Translations under genes and position numbers: made by a program
Shown: positions 1 through 7,730 of the stretch, piece by piece
Position numbering within the stretch: the stretch's first letter is position 1
Layout: every line of letters starts with the position of its first letter
Source: DATJHM01 sp035493895
GTDB lineage: Bacteria > Chloroflexota > Ktedonobacteria > Ktedonobacterales > Ktedonobacteraceae
NCBI GenBank assembly: GCA_035493895.1
Contig: DATJHM010000177.1
Span: 1 to 23,904, forward strand
Direction of reading: 5' to 3'
DNA length: 23,904 nucleotides
Notes under the pieces: model-generated
Seen by the model: only the letters and a program-made list of their open reading frames with translations
The model's database searches: none
Told to the model about the DNA's origin: nothing

Positions 1-104
1 GTGATCAGCTTATATTCTCGCTCCTGCGTTACGATATTCTCATCGCTGTAGGGCGTGGTCTGCGCATCAAATGCTGGCGGTTGAATATCCCACTGCTTCC
101 TCAT
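1..104 (-). CDS. cmr1: Probable Cmr1 RAMP protein, N-terminal fragment
   Basis: Only the first 34 codons lie in the window; the gene runs off the left edge. The ATG overlaps the cmr3 stop codon as ATGA, and a strong Shine-Dalgarno (AAAGGAG) sits just upstream, so this is the next gene of the cmr operon. The visible protein has a polar leader of about 28 residues and then REYKLIT, which looks like the first beta strand of a RAMP (RRM-like) fold. Cmr1 proteins of bacterial III-B systems often begin with a strand of this kind (from memory of the family). In a Cmr complex, Cmr1 sits near the 3' end of the crRNA. Cmr4 or Cmr6 is possible, but Cmr4 usually starts directly with its strand, without such a leader. 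The gene is clear; its identity is moderate. Confidence 0.5.
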   Translation of the reverse strand, partial: MRKQWDIQPPAFDAQTTPYSDENIVTQEREYKLI

Positions 105-1486
105 GCTTGTTTCTCCTTTATCACCAGTTTCTCTGGATCTCCTGACCATGTACCCAGCACTGCCAGCCCGAAACCATCCAGACACTCCTGCCTTCCATCG
201 CTGACGTTGCGCATCCAGGTGCGCTCAATCCAGGCTGCGATTGTCGCTTTATCATTCCCCCGTAGATCCAGGTAGAAGACTGTTCCGGCCGGGGCGAGAC
301 GCCGCGTTTGTTTGCGCTGCTTGAGCGCCATATCGTAGCCAGAGACGACCTGGGGCCGCTGAGTGGCAAGCGCACGCAGTTGGATCTGGCATGCGGCCTG
401 CGCACCGAAGACTTCTGGTCGCAGCAGATCTGCGAAATAGCCGGGCGTGAGCAGAATGAGACGGCAACATCCTCTCTCGACAATGCACTGTTTCAAGGTA
501 TCGGGGCAGGGAGGAAAGGGCGTCTGGTGCGATTTCCAGGATACAATGCGCCTCTCGCCACCAAAACAGTTGAGCCCGGCGCGAAGTTGGGTTTCTGTGG
601 TCTCCGGCTCTGACTCAACTGCTACGGCCAGAGCCAGCGGGGCAATATAAGAGTTCCATTTGATTCCCTTTTTCTCCTCGACGCTCAGGCGATCCAGATC
701 TCTGCGCTGAACGGCTTTTGCATCCTCCCAGGGACTATTTTCCCCACGGCGGAACAGACGATGCTCCTGATGAAACTCCATGCCATGCGTATCGAAGAGG
801 GCTCCATCCAGTCCGCTTCTTTTGCTTGAATCGATACCCACATGGACGCGCTGTTCCTGCTCGGGTCCGTTGTGTCCCAACTGACGCGCATCCCATATCG
901 CCTCTTTCAGCGCCTGCGGCTCCTCCAACCAGCGCAAAAAACGCTCCCAGTACCAGTAGCGAGGCGCGCCAGAGAAGGGTTTATTCTGGACATACGCAGC
1001 CTGCCCGACAAGATAGAACGGATGGGAAGCCTTCTCCTCCTGTTTGCGGCGAGTGAGGGGCAGGTCCGCCAGGGCACCATCTTCGTCTTGCAGAGGCACC
1101 AGCTGGCTTACAATCACCTCATGCTGCCCGGCGGACTTTTTGGGTTGCAGTAAGAGGGCATCCAGTGGCGCGGGCACCAGCAGAGCGGCTGGCTCTAGCG
1201 GACGTTGCTCGCGATCAGCGGTCTCTACGAGCAAGGGTCCGTAGATCTGCAAGGCCTTGAGTTCGGTGAGTTGCTTCTCTACCTTCTCTTTGTCATTGGT
1301 GCCCAGGTCAAAGATGCCTTCCGCATTTGTTTTCGCCTGCGTACGTACCCCTCCAGCGGTTGTGGAAGGAAAGGGGAATGCGAGAGAGTGCGCTCGCGCT
1401 CCCGGCGTTGGACCGAAAGGGCGTCCATCGCGAAAGATCAGGGGATCGTGCGGCCTGATCAACCAGGTTTTTCGGTTGTTGCTCAC
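101..1486 (-). CDS. cmr3: Type III-B CRISPR module RAMP protein Cmr3
   Basis: This 461-residue protein begins with the Cmr3 signature: a short strand, then PHDPLIFRDGRPFG at about residues 13-26, followed by a Ser/Thr-Gly-rich turn (FPFPSTTAGGVRTQ). Both are typical of the first RAMP domain. In the Cmr complex, Cmr3 pairs with Cmr2 (Cas10) at the 5' end of the crRNA and holds the repeat-derived tag. The start is GTG at 1484-1486, two bases after the cmr2 stop, with AAGGA upstream lying inside the end of cmr2, so the two genes are translationally coupled. The stop overlaps the next ATG. The C-terminal part keeps a Gly-rich region (GFGLAVLGTW) typical of the second RAMP domain. Length is normal for bacterial Cmr3. 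No frameshift was seen. Function is inferred from family membership. Confidence 0.9.
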   Translation of the reverse strand: MSNNRKTWLIRPHDPLIFRDGRPFGPTPGARAHSLAFPFPSTTAGGVRTQAKTNAEGIFDLGTNDKEKVEKQLTELKALQIYGPLLVETADREQRPLEPAALLVPAPLDALLLQPKKSAGQHEVIVSQLVPLQDEDGALADLPLTRRKQEEKASHPFYLVGQAAYVQNKPFSGAPRYWYWERFLRWLEEPQALKEAIWDARQLGHNGPEQEQRVHVGIDSSKRSGLDGALFDTHGMEFHQEHRLFRRGENSPWEDAKAVQRRDLDRLSVEEKKGIKWNSYIAPLALAVAVESEPETTETQLRAGLNCFGGERRIVSWKSHQTPFPPCPDTLKQCIVERGCCRLILLTPGYFADLLRPEVFGAQAACQIQLRALATQRPQVVSGYDMALKQRKQTRRLAPAGTVFYLDLRGNDKATIAAWIERTWMRNVSDGRQECLDGFGLAVLGTWSGDPEKLVIKEKQA

Positions 1487-1488
1487 AC

Positions 1489-3588
1489 TTATGCTTCCTT
1501 TCGTTTTGTACCCAGCAACATTTCTGTCTCGGCCAGCGTTTGCGCGATCAACAATTCATTCGCAAATTCTTGAAAATCAATATTTCCGCGTGCATCTCGT
1601 ATGGGTTGAATGGACACCTTGTTTCCTTCCTCTTTGTCCATCTGCAATTTTTTCCTCTGCCGCCGGGTATAATTCCTCACATCCTCAAACTGATCAGGTG
1701 TATCACAGATACGCGCCTGCAATAGCTCATAGAGCGTTGTAGCGACATGCCTTTCCGGTGCAGCGGGTGCTCTATCGTCCCTCTCCAATCCCTGATGGAG
1801 ATTGAGCAGACGCCTGAGCAGAATACGCTGGATGTCGGCACGAATGATGTTTGTAGCAGACGAGGAGTCATCGCCCAGACCTTCCAGACGCTGTACAGTT
1901 TCGCGAATATCGTAGGCGATGCCTTTCGGAATACTCTGAGACGCATAGAAATGCATGAGTTGAGTAATGTAGTGATCGACATTGTTCCAGTGACCAGCAA
2001 CGCTATAGTGTTCGCCACCGCGTTTCGCGAGAGTGATAGCGACGGCATCTTTTCCCTCGACGCCTTTGGCTCGCTTCTCGGCGGCGCGTGCGATATTCAA
2101 CGACTCCTGCAACAGTTCAAGATGATGCACGATGGCAATACCTGCGGAAAGCGTGGCGGGTTTGCCCTCCGCATTGAGAAAAGCGCCCATATGCTCGCGA
2201 AAGGCCAGCGCCAGTTGCAAACTACATGGCAGCACACGATGGAGGGGCAGGAAGGCCATGACGTCATCGCCACCTGTGTAGATGGCAACACCTTGATTCT
2301 CTCCATTCTCCACAATGCCGCGTGCAACGCGTGCGAATTCCGCTAGCTTCTGCGTGAGCTGACGATGCTGCTCCATCCCATCACTACCATCTGCCTGATG
2401 GTCAATCACGCTCCCCATGCTGTCCCCATCGGCGATGAGTATGGCGTAGTAGGGTGAAGGGGCAATGCTATGCTCGAAGTATGAGTTGACCTCTTTAAAG
2501 AATATCTCAAGGGCCGCTTGTGCTGGAGCGAGATTCGCAGCATAATCGGTATCCTGGATGAGCCGTTCCGTGTAGAGCATACCGCCATCATAATCGCTGA
2601 GAACGGGGTGAATCGCGAACCCTTTGATGCGCTCAATCGGTCGAGTTTGTGATGCAGCCAGGGCTCGTGTTTTCTGTATATAGGCCTCCCAGGTTTCTTT
2701 CAGAGCCTGTTTTTCGGGCTCCGAAAGTCCCTTCAGACATGCGAGATAAGGGAGGGCGGCGATATGCGAGGTACTGGGAAAATCGAGCCGCTTGTTGCGG
2801 TCATCTTCCTTTGGAACTGACCCGTCACGCAGAAAGCTCCCACGGCGCTTGAGCAGATCGACGCCCGAAAGCCGTTCTGCTGGTCCGGCACCAAAAAGTC
2901 GCACGAGGAGGTCAGCATTGCGTTGTAGTTTCCTCTGTACATCAGCATGGATCTGCTCGCGGCGCATCATGCGATCTGTCGCATAGAGTTGCTCGGGAAG
3001 AACGCTCTCAAGCTCGCCGCTGATGGACGATTTGCTCTGAGCACTTCCCCAGGATGGCTGCTGAAACAGACGGACATTTTTTCTGGCGGCCATGATCGCT
3101 TCGAGCTTGAGGCGTGAGGTCGCATAGTCGTCCTTGCCAGGCGGCAGGGCAACCCAGAAATACTCGATCATATCGGATAGCTGATCCTGCACGGTCTTCC
3201 AGTTTATTTTCAGCCAATCCACCGACTCGGGCTCTTTCGCTAGCTCTCCACCGATCTTCACCATCAGTTCCGCCTCTCGCCTTGCGAGATAGCTGTCTAT
3301 ATTGATCTTAATCCGCGCCCCTAACACCTCTGGGCTGGCATCGGGTGGAAGATAAGCCAGCACTTTGTTTGCCACATCCAGTACGCTACCGGGTTTGAGT
3401 TTAGCCTCACTCTCCGGGGCAGGAAAAATGAGACTCTCCACAGTGTATGCACGGGCGATAGTATACGCGACCACTTTTGAGGCCTCGCTCAACAGGCCTG
3501 AACCATAGTAGAGATCTCGTGTACGACGACTACTGGCAATAAAGGCCTGGATGGGACCGATATGTGCCAGAAACAAAAAACCATCCAT
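1489..3588 (-). CDS. cmr2: Cmr2/Cas10, HD-less, with intact GGDD cyclase motif
   Basis: This is the large subunit of the type III-B interference complex (699 residues). It opens directly with the Cmr2 palm-type signature IGPIQAFIASSRRTRDLYYG (residues 10-29). An acidic motif (ADGDS, about 386-390) marks the first palm. The second palm has TGGDDVMAFLP at about 438-448, the GGDD site that in Cas10 proteins makes cyclic oligoadenylate from ATP after target RNA binding. A Gly-rich cyclase strand (SAGIAIVHH) follows at about 481. I see no N-terminal HD nuclease domain: the usual roughly 200 residues before the IGP motif are absent, so target DNA cleavage by HD is unlikely and signalling would be the main output. 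The ATG has GGGAG eight bases upstream. It is the first gene of the cmr operon; upstream is a long gene-poor region, where the promoter should lie. Confidence 0.95.
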   Translation of the reverse strand: MDGFLFLAHIGPIQAFIASSRRTRDLYYGSGLLSEASKVVAYTIARAYTVESLIFPAPESEAKLKPGSVLDVANKVLAYLPPDASPEVLGARIKINIDSYLARREAELMVKIGGELAKEPESVDWLKINWKTVQDQLSDMIEYFWVALPPGKDDYATSRLKLEAIMAARKNVRLFQQPSWGSAQSKSSISGELESVLPEQLYATDRMMRREQIHADVQRKLQRNADLLVRLFGAGPAERLSGVDLLKRRGSFLRDGSVPKEDDRNKRLDFPSTSHIAALPYLACLKGLSEPEKQALKETWEAYIQKTRALAASQTRPIERIKGFAIHPVLSDYDGGMLYTERLIQDTDYAANLAPAQAALEIFFKEVNSYFEHSIAPSPYYAILIADGDSMGSVIDHQADGSDGMEQHRQLTQKLAEFARVARGIVENGENQGVAIYTGGDDVMAFLPLHRVLPCSLQLALAFREHMGAFLNAEGKPATLSAGIAIVHHLELLQESLNIARAAEKRAKGVEGKDAVAITLAKRGGEHYSVAGHWNNVDHYITQLMHFYASQSIPKGIAYDIRETVQRLEGLGDDSSSATNIIRADIQRILLRRLLNLHQGLERDDRAPAAPERHVATTLYELLQARICDTPDQFEDVRNYTRRQRKKLQMDKEEGNKVSIQPIRDARGNIDFQEFANELLIAQTLAETEMLLGTKRKEA

Positions 3589-3805
3589 GACGATTGCTCC
3601 CTGCTTTCGGTTATAAAATGTGAGAAATGTTTTCTATCTTTATGAGAGTTTTCTTCCATCATACTCTCTATATGCGTAAACTTTGCCAAAATCAGGCAAT
3701 AAAGAGTACTTTTCTATGGAAAATACGGTACATGGTTCTATGCCTGTTTTTTGCTTGCTTTTCACGTGTATGCGTTAACAGGAGATAGCATACCTGTTGG
3801 GGGGC

Positions 3806-3871
3806 AGAAACGCATCAGTAATGATATGGAAATTTTAGCCATTTTTTCCATATCATTACTGATGCGTTTCT
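3806..3871. repeat. 27-bp perfect inverted repeat with 12-base loop
   Basis: The left arm 3806-3832 (AGAAACGCATCAG...ATGGAAA) is the exact reverse complement of the right arm 3845-3871; the loop is TTTTAGCCATTT. Neither strand has a T-run directly after the stem, so it is not a classic intrinsic terminator. It lies about 220 bases upstream of cmr2. Arm length is near that of a CRISPR repeat, but only two inverted copies exist and there is no spacer series. It could also be a small palindromic mobile repeat. The repeat itself is certain; its role is unknown. Confidence 0.9.
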
Positions 3872-3886
3872 CAGTACAGGTCGTAA

Positions 3887-4030
3887 TGGCTTGTCGCCGG
3901 GCTGGTTCGCTTTTATAAAGCGCAGGACCTCCCCTGGATTGCACTTTACGAGCCTCGCTACAATCAGGGGATGATCGTCTATTCGCAGGTTCCTTCTCTG
4001 CAAACGGGCGATATGGTGCCTGTGGCATAG
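3887..4030 (+). pseudogene. Possible remnant of a decayed coding sequence
   Basis: The plus strand is open for 47 codons between TAA (3884-3886) and TAG (4028-4030). The translation looks like a real protein tail, with normal residue balance and alternating hydrophobic strands (FYKAQDLPWIALYEPRYNQG, then MIVYSQVP). No plausible start or Shine-Dalgarno is present, and the 5' part would run into the inverted repeat at 3806-3871. It may therefore be the 3' end of a gene cut by insertion or deletion. I do not recognise the family. It could be chance, hence the low confidence. Confidence 0.2.
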
Positions 4031-4755
4031 GCGCGCATTTTTGCTTCTTAATAGCCGCAGCAAGATAAGCAATTACAGATCTTTGAAAGAGAATAAATAA
4101 ATTTGCGCCATGCGCGGAATGAGCTTTCGAAGTTTATTCTAGTTATTTTCAACCGAAAGAAGCCCTCCACGCCACCATTTTCTTGCTGCCCCAAAAAGTA
4201 CGCTTACCTCGGGCAAAAGGATAAAAAGAAATCATCCTCACCCCCGATCGTGAACCAGCTTTCCCTCACAGTTTCTTTGTCCGAGAGAGAAAAAAATCTG
4301 CGCTGGCAGACCGAAGCCTGCCTAATCCTCCACTTGCCATTGTATAGAAAGTATTGCTCGTGCGAAGAATTGCATAAAGTCAAGAGCGGAAATGCTTCCT
4401 GATAATATTCGGCATGGCATCAAGCATAGCGCAACTGTCTCTGCTACAAGATACACTACAGCACTTTCTCTCTATTTTCTTCAAGAATAGCCTTTGAAAA
4501 GTATTAGTACATTTTATAAACTACTACCCTTTTATGAAATTACTACTTTACAAAAGTACCAACGTCCGTTATCATTAGTAACAGATTTTTTGAGTGACTG
4601 CAATACACGTATTTCGCTCTGAAATTCCGAAAAAGGGCGGCATCAGAGACCCTATTCCGGAACATCCAGGATGGCCCTCTGGAAGAATGCTTATCAGGCA
4701 AGTCACGAAATCTCTTTTTTTACGGAGAAGGATCAACATAGAAAGGTTTGATATT

Positions 4756-4938
4756 GTGAGAAAACGATTAGCAACGTTCTTTGTAGCCTTGTTCCTTTTG
4801 GCGGCTCCGTTGACATTTGGATTTCCTGGAATAGTGCTCGCCCAGCCCACGACAACCACGGCATCTACAGTAGCTATGGCCCCGTTAGATACGCCTCATG
4901 GTGTATGCGTAGAATTGTGTATGGGGCCGAACGAGTAG
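4756..4938 (+). CDS. Small secreted peptide with C-terminal CVELC motif
   Basis: A 60-codon gene starting at GTG (4756-4758) with AAAGG nine bases upstream; the frame is open further 5' but has no ribosome site there. The product has a textbook Sec signal: basic MRKR, a hydrophobic core from about residue 5 to 27, and a V-x-A type cleavage site before Gln30 (VLA/QP). The predicted mature peptide is about 31 residues: a Thr-rich stretch (PTTTTAST) followed by a C-terminal tail with two cysteines spaced by three residues (GVCVELCMGPNE). Such an architecture fits an exported signalling pheromone or a small disulfide-bonded peptide. No maturation enzyme is nearby. A large XRE-TPR protein, of a type that can sense peptides, is encoded convergently just downstream. 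Function is unknown; the gene call rests on the signal peptide. Confidence 0.55.
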   Translation: MRKRLATFFVALFLLAAPLTFGFPGIVLAQPTTTTASTVAMAPLDTPHGVCVELCMGPNE

Positions 4939-5252
4939 CGTTCTACATGCTCTGTCCCTGATATATTGACTCATCCGCATTTTTCGCATCAAGTTTTATA
5001 CGACTGAAATCAAGGACGCTTCGATGCACTCAATCAGAAAGCTCTTTACACTGAAATGCGACAGAGAGCGCTCAGAGCGAGAAAAGTACGGATGAGTCAG
5101 AGAACCAGGCACTTATCCTTACTTACTACTGTTCAAATGGGGACACGCGAGCACCAACCAGTTCTTGCTGATACAGCGATAGTGCACCATAGTTTATTTT
5201 TAGAATAGATACAAGCCTGCCAACCGCGATACGGGCCTGGCTTCCCACAGAA
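4939..5252. other. Convergent intergenic region
   Basis: This 314-base stretch lies between the secreted-peptide gene (plus) and the XRE-NB-ARC-TPR gene (minus), whose 3' ends face each other. It holds the imperfect inverted repeats at 4967-4987 and 5077-5099 described separately. I see no coding potential and no obvious intrinsic terminator with a T-run. Confidence 0.5.
4967..5099. repeat. 133-bp element bounded by imperfect inverted repeats
   Basis: TGACTCATCCG at 4967-4977 is the exact reverse complement of CGGATGAGTCA at 5089-5099. With small gaps the match extends inward to about 4987 (CATTTTTCGC) and 5077 (GCGAGAAAAGTA). The 111 bases between are non-coding. It resembles a miniature inverted-repeat element, but I see no target-site duplication. 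A long-range hairpin ending the convergent transcripts is the alternative. Confidence 0.4.
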
Positions 5253-7466
5253 TCAGAGCACGATAGACTCGGTATCTGTTCTCTGATTCGCAAAAACCAG
5301 CCAATACAACAGGTCAGCCTGCTCATATTTCTCCTGTGCTTTATAAAGCATCACCAGTTCATTAAGTGACATAATCACATAAGGATGCTGTGGACCCAAC
5401 GCCTGTTCTCTGATTCGCAGGGCCCGCCAAAAGAGCGATTCGGCCTGCTCATATTTCCTTTGTTCTTTATAGAGAAGAGCCAATCCGTTAAGCGCATCCG
5501 CTACCAGGAAATGCTCAATGCCCATTGTCTGCTCCCAGATCTGCAATGCTCGCAGAAAGAGCGGTTCCGCCTGCTCATACCTTCCCTGCCCTCTATAGAG
5601 CTCTGCCAGATTGTTAAGGGGATAGGCTACCCGAGGATGGTCCGATCCCAAATCCTGCTCCCAGATCTGCAATGCTCGCAGAAAGAGCGGTTCCGCCTGC
5701 TCATACCTTCCCTGCCCTCTATAGAGCTCTGCCAGGTTATTGAGTAGCGTGGCTACCTGAGGGTGTTCGGTACCCAGTACCTGTTCGCGAATGCGCAACG
5801 CTCGCTGATAGAGTGGCTCCGCCTGCTCATACTTCCCCTGCCTGAGATAGAGAGAAGCCAACCCGTTGAGGACTTCGGCTACCTGAAGATGTTCGGCACC
5901 CAGTACCTGTTCGCGAATGCGCAACACTCGTTGCAAGAGAGGCTCCGCCTCAGTATAACGGGCACACGCTAAGAGATAGATCGCCACATGACGCATCAAG
6001 GAGATAACACATTGGGCCCCATCTTCACCTTCCTGCTCGCTCAGCGCGATACATGCCAGCGCGTGAGGGAGTAGCCGCTCACAATCTTGCCAGTAGTCAG
6101 CCTGCGTCATCTCATCTGAAGGGAAAACATAACTCATGGCACACACGATACGCCACGCCCACATACGTAGGACCAACTTCGATAGACTTCCTTTGAGCAC
6201 AACCTGTACCAATCGATGAATCGTCACCTCATGCGTTTCTGCATTGCGCTGAAGCAACGAATATGCCAACAGCGCCTTGATGGCAGTATCGAACGCGAAG
6301 GGATCTGCGGCCAAGGCCTCAAATGCTGGTCCCAGACGTGTAGCGCCCCTGTAAAAAAAAGCTTCAGGAATAGCTTCAGGAGCAAGAAAGGCACAAACCG
6401 TCAGTAGTTCACGAGCAGTTGAATTCTCTCGTTCAAGCTGTTCAAAAGCCACAGTAAAGGTTCTAGCCACAGATAGTGGATGATCTGCATAGGCATTACG
6501 CTCATCGAGTAACCGCAACTGTGAAGATCGATAGAGATGTAAGTAGTCGGAGGGGCTACACCGTGTGGCTTCGATGTAGGAGCCAGCCTGATCGAGCGCT
6601 AGAGGCAACCCTTCCATAGCAGAGACAATCTTTTGTGCAATTGCTCTGTCCTTTGCAGCCAGACAATCCAGAGAAGTTGTCGCATCGAGAAGTCTGGCCC
6701 GATGGAGCAGGAAGTGTATTCCTTCTTCTGGCGTCATCGGTTCCAGATTTAGCATCTGAGCGGTGAGTTCAAAAGCTTGCATGCGGGACGTAAAGAGCAA
6801 AGACCCACGGCGTGCAGAAGGCAAAAAGCCTTTCACCAGGGCTATATCATCCACATTGTCAAAGATCAACAACCACTGATCGTGGTAATTAAACCAGTGA
6901 ATGACAGCAGTTATTACCCAGCTCTGCTCCTGATTTCGCTTTTCAGGCAGGTTGAGCAGATCAGCAATAGCAACAAAACTGGAAATCAGGCTCTCGTATG
7001 TCTGGGCTCCCACCCAGAAAACTGCTGAGTAGTCATTGACATATCTATAGGCATACTCAATCGCTGTTTGGGTCTTGCCTACGCCTGTCAGGCCGCTCAA
7101 GACATACGACTGACACGGCGATGTACTATGCTCATGGCTGAGACTAGCATGCAATTGGCGCAAAATATCTTCTCGACCGGTGAAGAAGGGGTTACGTTGA
7201 TACGGAATATTCCACCGAGGTGAAAGCGCAGTCAAGCTGGCTTCCAGCAATTCTCGCGTTTCTTGCTCATCTAATTGCAGATGGCGAGCAATCTCTAAGA
7301 CCAGTCCACGTGTTTCGGGCAAATAGGTGCCCAATTCCCACGAAGAAATAGTGTTATAGTGCACACCAAGCTTTTGTGCCAATTGCTTTTGGGTGAGTTG
7401 CCTACGCTTGCGTGCAGCTTTGAGAGCCTCCCCGAAGCTGGGGAAAAAAGGAGTCTCGCTACTCAT
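5253..7466 (-). CDS. XRE-family regulator with NB-ARC ATPase and TPR array
   Basis: A 737-residue STAND-type protein in three parts. Residues about 11-63 form an XRE helix-turn-helix (LTQKQLAQKLG, then ISSWELG). An NB-ARC nucleotide switch follows, with P-loop GLTGVGKT (125-132), Walker B LLIFDNVDD (199-207) and a GLPLAL motif further on. The C-terminal third is an array of about 42-residue tetratricopeptide repeats of the kinesin-light-chain type (pattern KYEQAEPLYQRALRIREQ). This layout fits a signal-dependent DNA-binding regulator whose TPR surface senses a peptide or protein and whose ATPase gates activity. The start at 7466 has AGGAG five bases upstream; the earlier in-frame ATG at 7499 has no such site. 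It diverges from a second XRE-NB-ARC gene at 7731. The regulated target is not evident, and a defence role, as for some STAND proteins, is possible. Confidence 0.9.
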   Translation of the reverse strand: MSSETPFFPSFGEALKAARKRRQLTQKQLAQKLGVHYNTISSWELGTYLPETRGLVLEIARHLQLDEQETRELLEASLTALSPRWNIPYQRNPFFTGREDILRQLHASLSHEHSTSPCQSYVLSGLTGVGKTQTAIEYAYRYVNDYSAVFWVGAQTYESLISSFVAIADLLNLPEKRNQEQSWVITAVIHWFNYHDQWLLIFDNVDDIALVKGFLPSARRGSLLFTSRMQAFELTAQMLNLEPMTPEEGIHFLLHRARLLDATTSLDCLAAKDRAIAQKIVSAMEGLPLALDQAGSYIEATRCSPSDYLHLYRSSQLRLLDERNAYADHPLSVARTFTVAFEQLERENSTARELLTVCAFLAPEAIPEAFFYRGATRLGPAFEALAADPFAFDTAIKALLAYSLLQRNAETHEVTIHRLVQVVLKGSLSKLVLRMWAWRIVCAMSYVFPSDEMTQADYWQDCERLLPHALACIALSEQEGEDGAQCVISLMRHVAIYLLACARYTEAEPLLQRVLRIREQVLGAEHLQVAEVLNGLASLYLRQGKYEQAEPLYQRALRIREQVLGTEHPQVATLLNNLAELYRGQGRYEQAEPLFLRALQIWEQDLGSDHPRVAYPLNNLAELYRGQGRYEQAEPLFLRALQIWEQTMGIEHFLVADALNGLALLYKEQRKYEQAESLFWRALRIREQALGPQHPYVIMSLNELVMLYKAQEKYEQADLLYWLVFANQRTDTESIVL
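5529..5735. repeat. 81-bp perfect tandem duplication within TPR-coding DNA
   Basis: Bases 5529-5609 and 5655-5735 are identical over 81 bp with a period of 126 bp, exactly one 42-residue TPR unit. Flanking TPR units at the same period are clearly diverged. This indicates recent duplication or gene conversion of a single repeat, leaving the frame intact. Confidence 0.93.
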
Positions 7467-7730
7467 ACATTCTCCTATTCGAATATGCATGATATACATA
7501 AAATGACTTATTCATTTATTTCCATTTTCCTCTCGTATTTTTCATTGCCTCGTACAATTTCCATTCAATTCTTCATATTTGGATCGCACTATATATTATC
7601 CGAAAAATACTTAGTCAAGAAAAATATGGGAAAATTTCACAGCCAAACTATGAATGCTACCATGTAAACTTGCTCTTGGGAGTCGGTATCTCCTCATCAG
7701 GGAAATCGTGTATGACAAGGAGCACGCGTA

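Larger units (their letters stand above)
3589..4755. other. Gene-poor intergenic region upstream of the cmr operon
   Basis: About 1.2 kb without a convincing complete gene. It holds the perfect inverted repeat at 3806-3871, a protein-like open fragment on the plus strand at 3887-4030, and AT-rich DNA at about 4440-4560. In that last part short direct repeats occur: AAACTACTAC at 4518-4527, AAATTACTAC at 4537-4546 and a looser copy ending at 4510. These could be an operator or curved DNA upstream of the secreted-peptide gene. The cmr promoter (minus strand) must lie in the left part but I could not pick -35/-10 boxes with confidence. A 99-codon plus-strand open frame at 4103-4402 has a composition unlike a folded protein and lacks a Shine-Dalgarno. 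Confidence 0.6.

Noticed and set aside
81..3305. Many open frames antisense or out of frame within cmr2 and cmr3, up to about 200 codons (1747-2346 plus)
   Set aside because: They overlap strong, family-matched genes, lack ribosome sites and have biased compositions typical of shadow frames.
4103..4402. 99-codon plus-strand open frame
   Set aside because: No Shine-Dalgarno, low-complexity Lys/Ser/Pro composition and no recognisable motif; treated as non-coding.
3589..4755. CRISPR array near the cmr operon
   Set aside because: No series of direct repeats with spacers is present; only one inverted pair of 27-bp arms was found.
4594..4755. Longer form of the secreted peptide starting at GTG 4594
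   Set aside because: No ribosome site, and the extra 54 residues would bury the signal sequence in mid-protein; the GTG at 4756 gives a normal signal peptide.
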